From Streptomyces camelliae (GTDB lineage: Bacteria; Actinomycetota; Actinomycetes; Streptomycetales; Streptomycetaceae): a DNA stretch of 64,000 nt. The stretch lies in NCBI RefSeq assembly GCF_027625935.1, contig NZ_CP115300.1:9052001-9116000 (forward strand), in the 5' to 3' direction. Every line of letters starts with the position of its first letter. Position 1 is the first letter of the stretch. Shown here in pieces: positions 17,569 through 26,478 of the stretch. Made by a program: the position numbers and the translations under genes. Below the pieces are notes generated by a model that was not told the DNA's origin, made no database searches, and saw nothing but the letters and a program-made list of their open reading frames with translations.

Positions 17569-18444
17569 TCACAGCCACTCGTTCACGGCTGCGACCAGCA
17601 CAGTCGCCTCGTAGCGGACGGAGAGCTTGTCGTACCTCGTGGCCACTGCCCTGTGCCTTTTAAGTCGGTTGATCCCGCACTCGACCGCATGGCGCTCGCG
17701 GTAGTCGGCCGGGTCGAAAAGCGGTGGCCGGCCGCCGCGGGAGCCGCGCTTCTGGCGGTTGCGCGCCTGGTCGGCCTTGTCCGGGATGGTGCAGCGGATC
17801 CCGCGGCGGCGCAGGTAGGCGCGGTTTTTGCGGGAGGCATACGCCTTGTCAGCACGCACCCGATCGGGGCGGATGCGTGGCCGGCCCGGCCCGATGCGGG
17901 GCACACGGACCTTCTCCAGCACGGGTTCGAACTGCGGCGAGTCTCCACGCTGCCCTGCCGTCACCACGATCGACATGGGCTTCTGACCCTGCTCAACTGC
18001 CAGGTGGAGCTTGGTGGTGAACCCGCCGCGCGACCTTCCCAGCCCATGATCACGGGGCTCGGTGAAGATGCCGCCCGGTGGTTCCTTCTGCAGGTCGCCC
18101 TGCTTGCGGGCCCCGGCCGCATGCTGATGGGCGCGGCAGACCGTGGAGTCGACGCTCAGGTCCCATGTGATCGCACCCTTCGCGTCGGCCAGGGACTGGA
18201 GCCGGGTGAGGAGCCGCTGCCAAGTGCCGTTCCGCTGCCATCGGCGGAACAGGTCATAGACCCGGCCCCACGGTCCATACACGGCGGGGACATCCCGCCA
18301 CGGAACACCGGTTCGGACCCGGAACCGTATGCCGTCGATCAACTGCCTCCGAGGCCAGACGGGCGGCCGACCCGCCTTCCTGCTCTTCGGCAACAACGGC
18401 TCCAGCACCGCCCACTGCTCGTCCGTGAGATCTCCCCGACCCAT
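17569..18444 (-). CDS. IS5-family transposase
   Basis: The intact 291-residue enzyme starts [20 protein letters not shown] (DUF4096) and has the DDE triad in [32 protein letters not shown] and [22 protein letters not shown]. It has a single reading frame, unlike the two-frame IS5 relatives in this window. A 7-bp inverted repeat (ACCGTGA/TCACGGT, 18447-18464) just upstream of the start may be a promoter or regulatory site. Confidence 0.92.
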   Translation of the reverse strand: MGRGDLTDEQWAVLEPLLPKSRKAGRPPVWPRRQLIDGIRFRVRTGVPWRDVPAVYGPWGRVYDLFRRWQRNGTWQRLLTRLQSLADAKGAITWDLSVDSTVCRAHQHAAGARKQGDLQKEPPGGIFTEPRDHGLGRSRGGFTTKLHLAVEQGQKPMSIVVTAGQRGDSPQFEPVLEKVRVPRIGPGRPRIRPDRVRADKAYASRKNRAYLRRRGIRCTIPDKADQARNRQKRGSRGGRPPLFDPADYRERHAVECGINRLKRHRAVATRYDKLSVRYEATVLVAAVNEWL

Positions 18445-18493
18445 GAACCGTGATCATTCACGGTCCAAGATCCACTTTCGATACACGGCCTAG

Positions 18494-18727
18494 AAGGTCC
18501 TGTCCCGCGTGCCATCCGCCGACCGGCGCTGGTGCCGCTCATACACGGTCTTCCACGGACCGAAACGCGCAGGCAGATCCCGCCAGGGCACACCCGTGCG
18601 CTGCCGGTACAGGATCCCGTTGATGATCTTGCGATGACTGGCCCACCGGCCGCCGCGCAGCTGCAGCGTTCGGTAGGTGGGGTTTCAGCGGGACCGGCTC
18701 CTCATTGGTGAGGTTTCCCCGTTCCAT
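18494..18727 (-). pseudogene. IS5-family transposase N-terminal fragment
   Basis: ATG at 18727 begins MERGNLTNEEPVPLKPHLPN. In a shifted frame the sequence continues [40 protein letters not shown] and stops at the CTAG next to the VOC-carrying element. Only the DUF4096 N-terminus remains. The downstream part is not found on the other side of that element, so a deletion accompanied or followed the insertion. Confidence 0.75.
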
Positions 18728-19610
18728 GACTGTGGCAACGGCACGCCTCCCACGCTCGGTCACAAGATCTGTCGGACAGGCCCTGGCTGGCTTCGGCTTC
18801 GGTTCGGGCTCGTGTGGTGGCGAGTTGGTAGGAGTCGGTGCCGGTTTCGATGATGGTGCTGTTGAAGGTGAGGCGGTCGGCGGTGGCTGCGCAGAGGTGG
18901 GGGTGGGTGAAGGTCTTGGTCCGGCCGTCGAAGGACTCGTTGGAGGCGATGGCGACGCTGTTGTTCTCCTCGTGTTCGGTCAGGTCCTGGAAGAGGGGTT
19001 CGGCTCGGTGGCGGTCGAGTTCCGTGTAGCTGAGTTTGTTGATGCAGTGCAGGTCGACGCGTTCGTAGCGGGCGATGGTCTTGTTCAGGTGCTTCTCGTC
19101 TGCGGCCTCGACCAGTTCGTTGACCGGCTTCGTGGCGAGTGTGTAGCGGACGTGGTAGCCCTTCATGGCGGCTTCGGTGCCCAGGGCGATGAGGATGTGG
19201 GACTTGCCAGTGCCGCAGTCGCCGATCAGGCATGGGGGCTGGCTCTTCTTGATCCACTCGTGGCTGGCGAGGGTGTGGATGGCGGCCGGGTCGATGTTTG
19301 GATTGGTGTCGAAGTCGAAGGATCGCAGCGTTTTCTTCCGGGGGGAGCCGGCTGCCTTGATCCTCCGTTGCGAGCGGCGTCGGACCCGGTCGTCGCACTG
19401 GGCCATGAGCAGCTCGGCGAGGAAGCCGCGGTAGGTGATCTGGTCGTTGGCCGCCGAGGTTGCGGTGTCGGGGAACTCGGCCGGGATCGTCGGCAGCCGC
19501 AGGAGACGGCAGGCGGTGTCGATGGCGGCGTCGGCGGCCTGTTCGGTGATGTTCCGTTGGTGTCGACGATCAAGTTTTTCTTTCCCCAGGTTGAGCGGTT
19601 TGAGCGTCAT
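18702..19610 (-). pseudogene. istB: IS21-family helper ATPase IstB, degenerate
   Basis: ATG at 19610 begins MTLKPLNLGKEKLDRRHQRN. The AAA+ core has Walker A GDCGTGKSHILIALG, but the Walker B region reads DLHCINKLSYTELDRH, where family members have ..IDEL.. (Asp to Asn and Glu to Lys), so ATP hydrolysis should be lost. The last roughly 25 residues (GLSDRSCDRAWEACRCHS) are foreign, read past the true end near 18790. No istA is present; the ISL3 element begins exactly before the ATG, where istA should lie. Probably non-functional. Confidence 0.75.
18760..18785. repeat. Possible solo ISL3-type end
   Basis: TCACAAGATCTGTCGGACAG resembles the inner part of the ISL3 terminal repeats at 19611-19639 and 21678-21706 (TCACAAGATC then a GACAG/CACAG block and GCC). 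It lies where istB homology ends, so it may mark a second ISL3 end left by a deletion. Confidence 0.35.
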
Positions 19611-19669
19611 GTAATTCGGCCCTGTCGGGGATCTTGTGACACTCCATGGCTTCCTCTTTGGAACAGGTT

Positions 19670-19927
19670 CTAGGGTCGCCACTCTGCCCGGTAATCGGGG
19701 TGCTCGGCGTACGACTGCGCGAGCACGCGGAGGGCATAGCGAAGACCAGCCAAGCGAGTGTCGGAGGGATCCATCGCCTCGTACTCCCGAGCCAGCATGT
19801 CGACCAAGTCGAGCATCGGCAGGTGACTGTCAAGGACTGCGTCACCCCCGAAGCGGTAGGCCACCTCGGCATAGGCATGGTTGTCCGCCTCATAACGGGC
19901 GTGAAGAAACCTCAGAAGCTCGTCCAC
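19670..19927 (-). CDS. DUF6221-like small protein (ISL3 passenger)
   Basis: The 85-residue protein starts with GTG ([20 protein letters not shown]) and ends [20 protein letters not shown]. The closing YA-x-HP-x-YR-x-EWRP is the signature of the DUF6221 family of Streptomyces, whose function is unknown. The family usually has a longer middle with a His/Trp-rich part, so this may be a short form. It lies inside the ISL3 terminal repeats, 51 bp downstream of the transposase stop. Confidence 0.7.
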   Translation of the reverse strand: MDELLRFLHARYEADNHAYAEVAYRFGGDAVLDSHLPMLDLVDMLAREYEAMDPSDTRLAGLRYALRVLAQSYAEHPDYRAEWRP

Positions 19928-19978
19928 GAGAGGATTCTCGGTGATCTCCAGCGGCGTTGACGGAGGTTCTTGCCCGCC

Positions 19979-21647
19979 TCAAGTCCGGAGGAGGATGCGT
20001 CTGCAGAGGAGGTCGAGGTTGGCGCGACCGAAGCCCATGCGTTTGAGGAGCTTGGCTCTGGTCACATGGCCTTCGACCTGGCCTGGGCTCCATGGCGTGG
20101 ACAGGCCGGAGGTGACGGCGTCCAGATCTCGCTTCATGCCGTTGACCAGGGAGTGCAGGGCGGGCAGGTCGTCGGCGAGGACGCGGTCCATCCATGCGGG
20201 CAGGTCGTTGCCGCGCAGGTCGCGCATCATGGCTGCGAAGTCGCGGACGTGGCTTGCGGTGGCGTCGAGGTGCGGGCACGCGGCCCGGATCTCCTTGAGC
20301 TCGGCGGCGTCGGTCTCGGTGAGGCGTCCGGGGTTGGTCATGATCCAGCGGACGACGCGCCGGGGTTTCGGGGCGGGCCGCGGCTGGGGAGCAGGCGCGG
20401 GCGGGATCTTCGGCTTGGGGCTGTGCGGCTTCTTGAAGGGCTGGAAGTAGCGGCGGAGGCACTGGATGCTGCCGGTGAAGCCGCGTGCGCGCAGTTCGTG
20501 GTGCAGCTGTGGGATATCGTGGCAGCCCTCGCGCCAGCGTTCGTGCAGGTAGGGCTTGTGTTCGTCCAGGATCGAGGTCCGGTTGGTTGCCCTGACCAAC
20601 AGTTCGTCGAGACTTTGGGCGCGGGCGAAGCGCCGTACGGTCGAGTGGTCCAGCCGCAGCTGGCGGCCGATCGCTGCCAGAGATTGCCCCTCGGACAGCA
20701 GTTGCTGAACCGCCGTGTACCGCTCGGTGGTGCGGGTCACCAGCCGCCTCGGGCGCCCGAGGACGTCCCGGGTGCCGTCCGGCGGGACGAACGGCGTCTC
20801 TTCCGCGGGCGGCTTCGCCATCCCCGTGGACGCGGTGGCGGGCTCCGTGACGACCGGGGCCGTGGCGAACACCGTGCGAATGCACAGGTGATGGGCCCCG
20901 ACCGTCTTCTCCACCGCCTCGGCGAGGTTGCGCAGCAGGTGCCAGGCGTCCGCTATCTGCTGGGCCTGCGGAGCCCCTCTGCGGGCGCCTTCGGCGTAGG
21001 CACCGGCCCGGTCCCGGCAGATCACTTCGACGCTGCGGGTGATTGCGCAGCCAGGTGGCCAGCGGCTCGGCGTCCCGGCCCGGCAGCACATCGACCGGGC
21101 GCCGCTCTTCCAGGTCCACCAGGATCGTGGCGTAAGAGTCACCCTTGCGCAGCGCGAAGTCGTCGACCCCGAGGACGCGCACGCTGGCCTGTGGCAACTC
21201 CGGTAACCGTCGGAGGAGGTCCAGGAGTTTGTCCTTGGCGACGCGGATGCTCAGCGCGGCCGCGAGCCGCGCACCCGGTCGGCCCGCCAGACATGCGGCG
21301 ATCGAGGTGAGCAACGTGCTCAGCAGTGGCGTGTACCGGGCATGCGGGCTGGTCAGCCCCTCGACCTGCTCAGCGAACGTCACCGCCGGACACTGCGGAT
21401 TGAGGCACTTGAACCGGCGCACCACGAGTTCGATCAACGCAGGGGCTCCGCCGACGGGCGCGTCAGCGAGCCGGCGCGCGTATCGGCCGTGCACACGCCA
21501 CGACACCACCCCGCATCTTGGGCACCGTGCCGATGGCGCCATGGAATGCGCGCAGAACGTGACCGTTCCGGCCGCACGCTCGATCGACTCGACCATCACA
21601 CCGGCTAAATGCGGCAGCAACTGCCCCAAACCCCCTGAACTGCGCAC
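19979..21647 (-). pseudogene. ISL3-family transposase, one frameshift
   Basis: The N-terminal zinc-binding region ([40 protein letters not shown]) and the start of the DDE core ([20 protein letters not shown]) are in one frame. After TWLRNHP, near 21050, the frame must change by one base to continue [20 protein letters not shown]. It then runs through an HTH ([20 protein letters not shown]) to [20 protein letters not shown], which holds the catalytic Glu, and ends ILLRT. A single-base indel inactivates an otherwise full-length gene, or is a sequencing error. Confidence 0.85.
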
Positions 21648-21827
21648 TCGGTAGATGCCCAGTTCAGACCGGGTACATCACAAGATCTCCCACAGAGCCG
21701 AATTACGTGAACGTCCACAGCCTGATCGCTGCGGCTGACCCTGAGGCGACGTTGTGGACCTGGCCGTGCTGAAGGAACCGGTCGGCGCTCTGGCCGTCGG
21801 GAGCGCGCCGACTCAGCCGTTGTTCGG

Positions 21828-22046
21828 CTACTCGGCGGGATCATCCGTGGCATGCAGGGCTGCCTTCTTCACGGCCTGCTCCAGCTCGTAGCGGCTTTCC
21901 CCGGACGCCTCGGCGTGCGCGGTGACGGCTGCCTGCGTGGCCTCGGCCGCCTTGTGCCAGCGCATCCACTGCGCGTCGTAGTCGTCGCCAGCCAGGCCCG
22001 CGAGCTTCGGGCGCTCTGCTTCGGCGGATCGTTCCAGCGTGATCAA
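21828..22046 (-). CDS. Small hypothetical helical protein
   Basis: The 72-residue product has likely TTG start at 22046 (M)ITLERSAEAERPKLAGLAG and ends KKAALHATDDPAE. It is Ala/Glu-rich, predicted all-helical, with no membrane segment. Composition and codon use look coding. No family is recognised; the start is uncertain because TTG is the only initiator in range. Confidence 0.5.
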   Translation of the reverse strand: MITLERSAEAERPKLAGLAGDDYDAQWMRWHKAAEATQAAVTAHAEASGESRYELEQAVKKAALHATDDPAE

Positions 22047-22623
22047 GTCATCGGGCCCTCTGTCACGGGCGGATTCTGGATTGTGGACCCAGCCGGCTTG
22101 CTCTCGGGGCTACCGGCCGATCGGGTACAGCCGGCTGCCTTCGGCCGTACGTCACGCGGGTGCAGTTGCCGGCGCCGTCTTTCAACGCGTGGCACGACGG
22201 CTGAGACGTGGAGGTGTGCTGCCCATGCCCCGGTCGCTGTCTGCTCAGGTCTGCGGTGCGGCTGTGGATCGGGCGGCACCCTCGGATACCCGGCGTCTTT
22301 GCGGACGTGGCCGGCAGGGCCGGGGCGGTCGGCGGTCGGGGGCTCACCGGGGTGGATGCACGTGCGCTGGATCCTGGTCGGTCTCCTGGTGCGTGTCCGA
22401 TGTCTTGTCTCACCCGTTCGGGGGTGGGGAATCGCCGGGAGGGGTGCGGGTGGTGTGGGTGTGGGGAGATGTGCCCGCGGGAGGCGTTCGGGGCGGATAT
22501 CCCCAGGTGGGTCGGCCAATGGGAGGAAGGACGCCGGCCCGGGCGCCAGGGGTGTGACCTCTGGTGTCCGGGCCGGTGGTGCGTGCATGGCGCGTGGGTT
22601 GTCAGACAATGGGGTTGGGGTGT
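22047..22623. other. Long GC-rich region without recognisable genes
   Basis: About 580 bp with Pro/Arg/Gly-rich open frames on both strands that look like GC-driven shadows. The downstream hairpin of the secreted-protein gene begins at 22624. Confidence 0.4.
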
Positions 22624-22650
22624 CCCCGGCCCGATTCCGGCGGGCCGGGG
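22624..22650 (-). terminator. Hairpin terminator of the secreted-protein gene
   Basis: Perfect 10-bp arms CCCCGGCCCG (22624-22633) and CGGGCCGGGG (22641-22650), loop of 7, 26 bp after the stop codon at 22677. It lacks a T-tract, as is common in Streptomyces. Confidence 0.6.
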
Positions 22651-22676
22651 CCCCGTGTGGTGCTGTGGGTTTCGGG

Positions 22677-23297
22677 TCAGTCCCAGCCGCCCTCGCCGCC
22701 CCAGCCGCCCTCGCCGCGCTCGCCGCCCTCGCCACGCTCGCCGCGCTCGCCGCGTTCGTCGCAGACGACGCGGAAGCTGGCGACGACGCCTTCCTTGACG
22801 TGGACGGCCTTGGTGTGGAGGTCGTCGACGCCGAAGCTGGAGCTGTGGGGGCCGACGGTGGCGATGGGGGCGCCGTTGTCGCAGACCGCGCCGCGGAAGA
22901 CCTCCACCCGCTTGTGGCTTTCGTTGCGGATGTTCAGGGTCTTGGCGCCCAGGCCGCTGACGACGGTGATGCAGTCACCGGGGTGGGCGGAGTAGGACCG
23001 CTCGTTGACCTCGATCCGGCCCTCCTCGTGGCGCCTGCCTTCCTCGCGCCGGCCTTCGTTGCCCTTGCCTTCGTTGCCCTTGCCCTGCCCTTCGTTGTTG
23101 TTGCCGTTGTTGTTGTTCTTGCCCTGTCCGGGGTCGTTGCTGAGGGGGGCTGCCGGGGCGGCGGCCGGGGCGGCAGCGGCCGGGACCGCCTGGGGTGCCT
23201 GGGCGGGGGCCGCCGAGGCGTAGGTGATGCCGGTCACGGCGAGCGCCGCGGCGGCCGAGACACCTGCGGTCACCATGGTGGAACGAGCGAGCTTCAT
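22677..23297 (-). CDS. Secreted Asn/Gly/Glu-rich protein
   Basis: The 206-residue precursor has a Sec signal peptide (MKLARSTMVTAGVSAAAALA...ASA|AP, cleavage near residue 29). An Ala/Pro linker and a low-complexity KNNNNGNNNEGQGKGNEGKG stretch follow, then a charged REEGRRHEEGR patch. The folded domain of about 85 residues contains HPGDCITVVSGLGAKTLNIRN and two Cys (CITVV, VCDERG; also GAVCDNG). The C-terminal tail repeats ERGERGE/GGWGGEGGW. ATG at 23297 follows GGAGAAG. The function is unknown; it is probably exported to the cell surface or medium. Confidence 0.75.
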   Translation of the reverse strand: MKLARSTMVTAGVSAAAALAVTGITYASAAPAQAPQAVPAAAAPAAAPAAPLSNDPGQGKNNNNGNNNEGQGKGNEGKGNEGRREEGRRHEEGRIEVNERSYSAHPGDCITVVSGLGAKTLNIRNESHKRVEVFRGAVCDNGAPIATVGPHSSSFGVDDLHTKAVHVKEGVVASFRVVCDERGERGERGEGGERGEGGWGGEGGWD

Positions 23298-23897
23298 GTC
23301 GCTTCTCCTGTCTGGATATCTCGGAGATGTCGGCTCGTCAGCCGACTGCGACCAAACCTACTCACAGCTGTCATATCAGTCATATCGGAAGATGAGCGGC
23401 ATGGAGCCGATCGGGGTATATAGGGCCCCGTCTCCCCTTCGACCGGGACATGAAGTGGCCGAGAAAAAAGGCCTATTGAATGCCTGTTGGTCCTTCCGGA
23501 TGATCTGCTGACGCCCCTTCACCCCTTGCCGACCGTGTGTCGCTGCGAAATCCATGAACTGATCCGTGTTAAAGGATCGGCTGTGCCGGAGGTGCCGGAG
23601 GCGGGCCGGCAGGAGACCGCGGGGTGGCGGTGTGTCAGCCGTCCCCGCCGGGGGGTGCGGCGGTGAGTCTGTGCAGTGATTCGGGTCCTGGCCCGGGCAC
23701 GCACGCCGAGGACCACTCGCACGTGGAGCCGGTGCGCAGGGCGGACGGCCACCGCGGCGGAGCATGTGGCCATGGCCTCAAAAATCCCCGCAAGGCGGTG
23801 GCGGACCGCCCGTGCAGGGGATCCGCCCCTGGCCGGCTGGCCGGCTGGCCGGCTGGCGGGCCGGGGGCGGGCCGGGCCGGAACCTGATGACGTACAA
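23298..23897. other. Intergenic region with inverted and tandem repeats
   Basis: No gene recognised. Upstream of the secreted-protein gene lies GTCGGCT-N4-AGCCGAC (23329-23346) and a short direct repeat TCATATC (about 23374-23388). At 23831-23858 GGCCGGCT is repeated three times in tandem. Confidence 0.4.
23329..23346. repeat. Inverted repeat in the upstream region of the secreted protein
   Basis: GTCGGCT (23329-23335) and AGCCGAC (23340-23346), loop CGTC, about 30 bp upstream of the start at 23297. It could be an mRNA leader hairpin or an operator. Confidence 0.45.
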
Positions 23898-24818
23898 CTA
23901 GAGGGAATCGAGGCCGAGTTCGTGGTTCTTGATCGCCTCGCGGACGGCGTTCACGAAGCCGTTCCAGAAGTGGTCGGCGTAGGGGCTGTCCGGGCTCGGC
24001 ACGCCGGCTGTCGTCCTGCGCCTGGCCGCGCCGGAGAAGTCACCGAACATCGCCTTGCGCAGCGCGGTGGACAGTTCCATCTGGGCGCCGGCACCGGTGC
24101 GGGTGCGGTTGACGATGTTGGCCGGGTCATCGCCGTTGATGGGGTCGGTGGCGCCCGCGAAGGCCACGGTCACGTTCCAGTCGGCGTTGGTCGCGGGGGA
24201 GGTCAGAGCGTACTTCGTGAAGGCCGCCAGCAGGTTGCGCTTGAGGCGTTCGTCCCGGCCGCCGATGACGATCTTCTTCACGGCCGTGTCGTCGAAGCCG
24301 TGCAGGGAGACGGCGTACAGGTTGCCGGTGCACACGGCGAGGGCGGCCGGGTCGTCGCAGTGGGTGGAGGTGACGTGCTGTGCGGCGGAGTTGGCCAGGG
24401 CTTCGAACATCCAGTAGTCCCGCTGCGGCTCTCCCGGCACCGCCGCGCTCGCCGGATCGGTGTCGGCCTCGAAGGGTGTGTAGCCGGCGATGGCCATGCA
24501 CAGCTCGCTCGTACCCGCCTCGATCCCGCCGCCGTGCGGTGCGATCACCGCCGTACTGCTGACGGGGCTGCTCGTGCCGCGGGCATTGTCCGTGACCTGC
24601 ACCGGTGCACCGATGCGGAACCGGCGCACCCAGTCCGTGCCCTCCTTGGCCGCCGTGTGGGTGTACAGCTCGGTGTTCGACCCGTACTGGTCGGCTGCCG
24701 CGGCCGGCGTGCTGCCCATTACGGCATTGAGGGTGGGCAGGCCGGCGGCGATGGCGGCGACGGAAGCAAGAACGGTGCGTCTGCTGCTGTTGTGGTTCAC
24801 AAGACGATCTTGCATCAC
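23898..24818 (-). CDS. Poly-gamma-glutamate hydrolase family protein, Tat-exported
   Basis: The protein of about 305 residues begins (M)MQDRLVNHNSSRRTVLASVA. The twin-arginine SRRTVLA plus the hydrophobic stretch AAIAAGLPTLNAVMGSTPAAAA indicate Tat export. The mature part has the YjqB/PF05908 zinc-hydrolase motifs AVIAPHGGGIEAGTSELCMA (metal-binding His, Glu), YAVSLHGFDDT and KIVIGGRDERLKRNLLAAF. The family cleaves gamma-glutamyl bonds of poly-gamma-glutamate. It probably acts outside the cell on capsule or biofilm polymer. Start GTG 24818 or ATG 24815 is undecided; a GGAGGGGG lies about 17 bp upstream. Confidence 0.82.
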   Translation of the reverse strand: MMQDRLVNHNSSRRTVLASVAAIAAGLPTLNAVMGSTPAAAADQYGSNTELYTHTAAKEGTDWVRRFRIGAPVQVTDNARGTSSPVSSTAVIAPHGGGIEAGTSELCMAIAGYTPFEADTDPASAAVPGEPQRDYWMFEALANSAAQHVTSTHCDDPAALAVCTGNLYAVSLHGFDDTAVKKIVIGGRDERLKRNLLAAFTKYALTSPATNADWNVTVAFAGATDPINGDDPANIVNRTRTGAGAQMELSTALRKAMFGDFSGAARRRTTAGVPSPDSPYADHFWNGFVNAVREAIKNHELGLDSL

Positions 24819-25160
24819 GGGCCAACGGCCCCCTCCGGCAGCCCCCTGAGCATGACAAGGCCGGCTGCGGCGTCATGCAGTGGTCGACGCGCAGAGCCAG
24901 GCCCGGGGCACTGGCGCCCCGCCTGCGGCTTCACAGCGTACGGATGCAGCACCGCGGCCGGGTACTCCTGCTCCTGTCTTCTGCCGGCTTCATGGCCACG
25001 GCGCGTCTTCCCAGGGCAGAGCGACTTCACCGGGCCCTCGACCGGCCCGGTCGGCGCACGCGCCCTTCACGCCACCGCCCGTGACGTAAGTACCTCCTCA
25101 CCCCGTTTCTTGATCGAGTGGATGAACGGTGAGGGAGCAGGAGAAAGGACCGGGGGAGCG
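24819..25160. other. Intergenic region upstream of tpg
   Basis: No gene, and in particular no tap gene, which often precedes tpg. It contains an ACCGGGCC-N7-GGCCCGGT hairpin (25029-25051). Confidence 0.45.
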
Positions 25161-25593
25161 GTGGCGGACGTAGGGGACAGCCTGGACGAGGTGCACCCCC
25201 CGCCACTTCACCCGTCCGGTACCGAAGCCGGCGCAGGCCCCGATGCGTTATCTGGTACGGCAGTTGAAGAGCACGAAGCAGGTGGCGGAACTGCCGGGCA
25301 TCTCGCAGCGCACGGTGGAGCACTACGTGAAAGGTCAGCTGAAGAAGCCGAGACGCGCTCTGGCGGACCGCCTGTACAAGGAGGTCCGCCACCGCTGGCA
25401 GCCAGGTGTCCGCGCCCGTGCCCGCCGCGAGGCGGCGACGCGCCGGTGGCATCTTCACCTCGACCCGTGCCCGCTTCGGCTTCGAAGCAGCCGCAGGCAC
25501 AACGGACGACCCCCGCGTCCGTGACATCGACCTGGCCCTGCCGCCCGATGACGCGGCCCGTCTCTTCTCGGCCCATGAGGCGGGCGCCACTAA

Positions 25594-26478
25594 GAGGTCC
25601 TAACAGAAGTGGTTGATCATGTGACTGTTGGTCTATCCGCTCGTTGGTCTGTTCGTGGGGAATCGTCAGTCGCGGCCGTGGATCGTGTCGGATGAACTGT
25701 GGGCCCTGGTCGAGCCGTTGCTGCCCAAGCCGGGGCCGAAGCTGGTCGAGGGACGGCCGAGGGTGCCGGACCGGCGGGCATTGTGCGGGATCCTGTTCGT
25801 GCTGCACACCGGCATTCAGTGGGAGTACCTGCCACAGGAGCTGGGCTTCGGTTCGGGCATGACCTGCTGGCGGCGGCTGGCCGCGTGGAACGAGGCCGGG
25901 GTGTGGGACCAGCTGCATGTGCTGCTGTTGAAGAAGCTGCGGTCGGCGAAGAAGCTGGACTGGTCGCGGGCGGTGATCGACTCCTCCCATGTGCGGGCGG
26001 CCCGCAGGGGCCCAAAAGCGGTCCCAGCCCGGTCGACCGCGCACGGCCGGGCAGCAAGCACCACGTCGTCACCGACGGCCAGGGCATCCCGCTCGCGGTG
26101 TCGCTGACCGGCGGCAACCGCAACGACGTCACCCAGCTTCTGCCCCTGCTCGACAAGATCCCCCCTGTCGCCGGGGTTGTCGGCCGGCCCCGCCGCCGAC
26201 CCGACGCACTGCTCGCCGACCGCGGCTACGACCACGACAAGTACCGGCGCCTGCTGTGGCAGCGCGGCATCCGTCCCGTGATCGCGAGGCGAGGCCAGCC
26301 ACACGGCTCCGGCCTGGGCATCTTCCGGTATGTCGTCGAGCGGACGATCGCCTGGCTGCACGGCTTCCGACTCCTGCGCATCCGGTGGGAGCGCCGGGAC
26401 GACATCCATGAAGCCTTCCTCGGGCTCGCTACATGTCTCATCACCTACCGACACGTCCAACGCATTTGTTAGGACCTC
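25594..26478 (+). mobile_element. IS5-family insertion sequence inside tpg
   Basis: 885 bp bounded by inverted ends GAGGTCCTAACA / TGTTAGGACCTC and by the 3-bp duplication TAA (25591-25593 and 26479-26481). Precise removal restores the tpg frame GATKAELQAIL, which confirms the borders. Confidence 0.93.
25628..26472 (+). CDS. IS5-family transposase made by -1 frameshifting
   Basis: The first frame (MVYPLVGLFVGNRQSRPWIV, then WALVEPLLPKPGPKLVEGRP) carries the DUF4096 region and the first catalytic Asp (AVIDSSHVRAARRGP). The second frame supplies SKHHVVTDGQGIPLAVSLTG, LLADRGYDHDKYRRLL and VVERTIAWLHGFRLLRIRWE. They join at the canonical slippery heptamer CCCAAAA (26011-26017), read C CCA AAA in the zero frame, giving PKSGPSPVDRARPGSKHH. 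The element therefore appears intact and frameshift-controlled. Stop at 26472 is next to the right repeat. Confidence 0.88.

Larger units (their letters stand above)
17040..18489 (-). mobile_element. IS5-family element enclosing a VOC passenger gene
   Basis: Perfect 21-bp inverted repeats (17040-17060 and 18469-18489, outer end GCCGTGTATCGAAAGTGG) are each bordered outside by CTAG (17036-17039 and 18490-18493), the type of short target duplication made by IS5 elements. The 1450-bp interior holds an intact transposase on the minus strand and a complete VOC protein gene on the plus strand, ending tail to tail 21 bp apart. The right end sits in another IS5 transposase fragment. Confidence 0.8.
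19611..21706 (-). mobile_element. ISL3-family element with passenger gene
   Basis: 29-bp terminal inverted repeats, starting GTAATTCGGC (19611-19639 and complement 21678-21706), match at 26 of 29 positions and bound 2096 bp. Inside are an ISL3 transposase gene and, beyond its 3' end, a small DUF6221-like gene on the same strand. No matching 8-bp target duplication is visible. The left end abuts the istB start codon. Confidence 0.8.

Noticed and set aside
19603..21714. Target duplication for the ISL3 element
   Set aside because: The 8 bases on each side (AGCGTCAT and GTGAACGT) do not match, so none is claimed.
23831..23858. GGCCGGCT tandem triplicate as a CRISPR-like or VNTR array
   Set aside because: Only three short units and no spacers; noted as simple repeat.
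25029..25051. Telomere-type palindromes near tpg
   Set aside because: Only one short hairpin; Streptomyces telomeres carry a series of closely spaced palindromes with GCA loops, which are absent.
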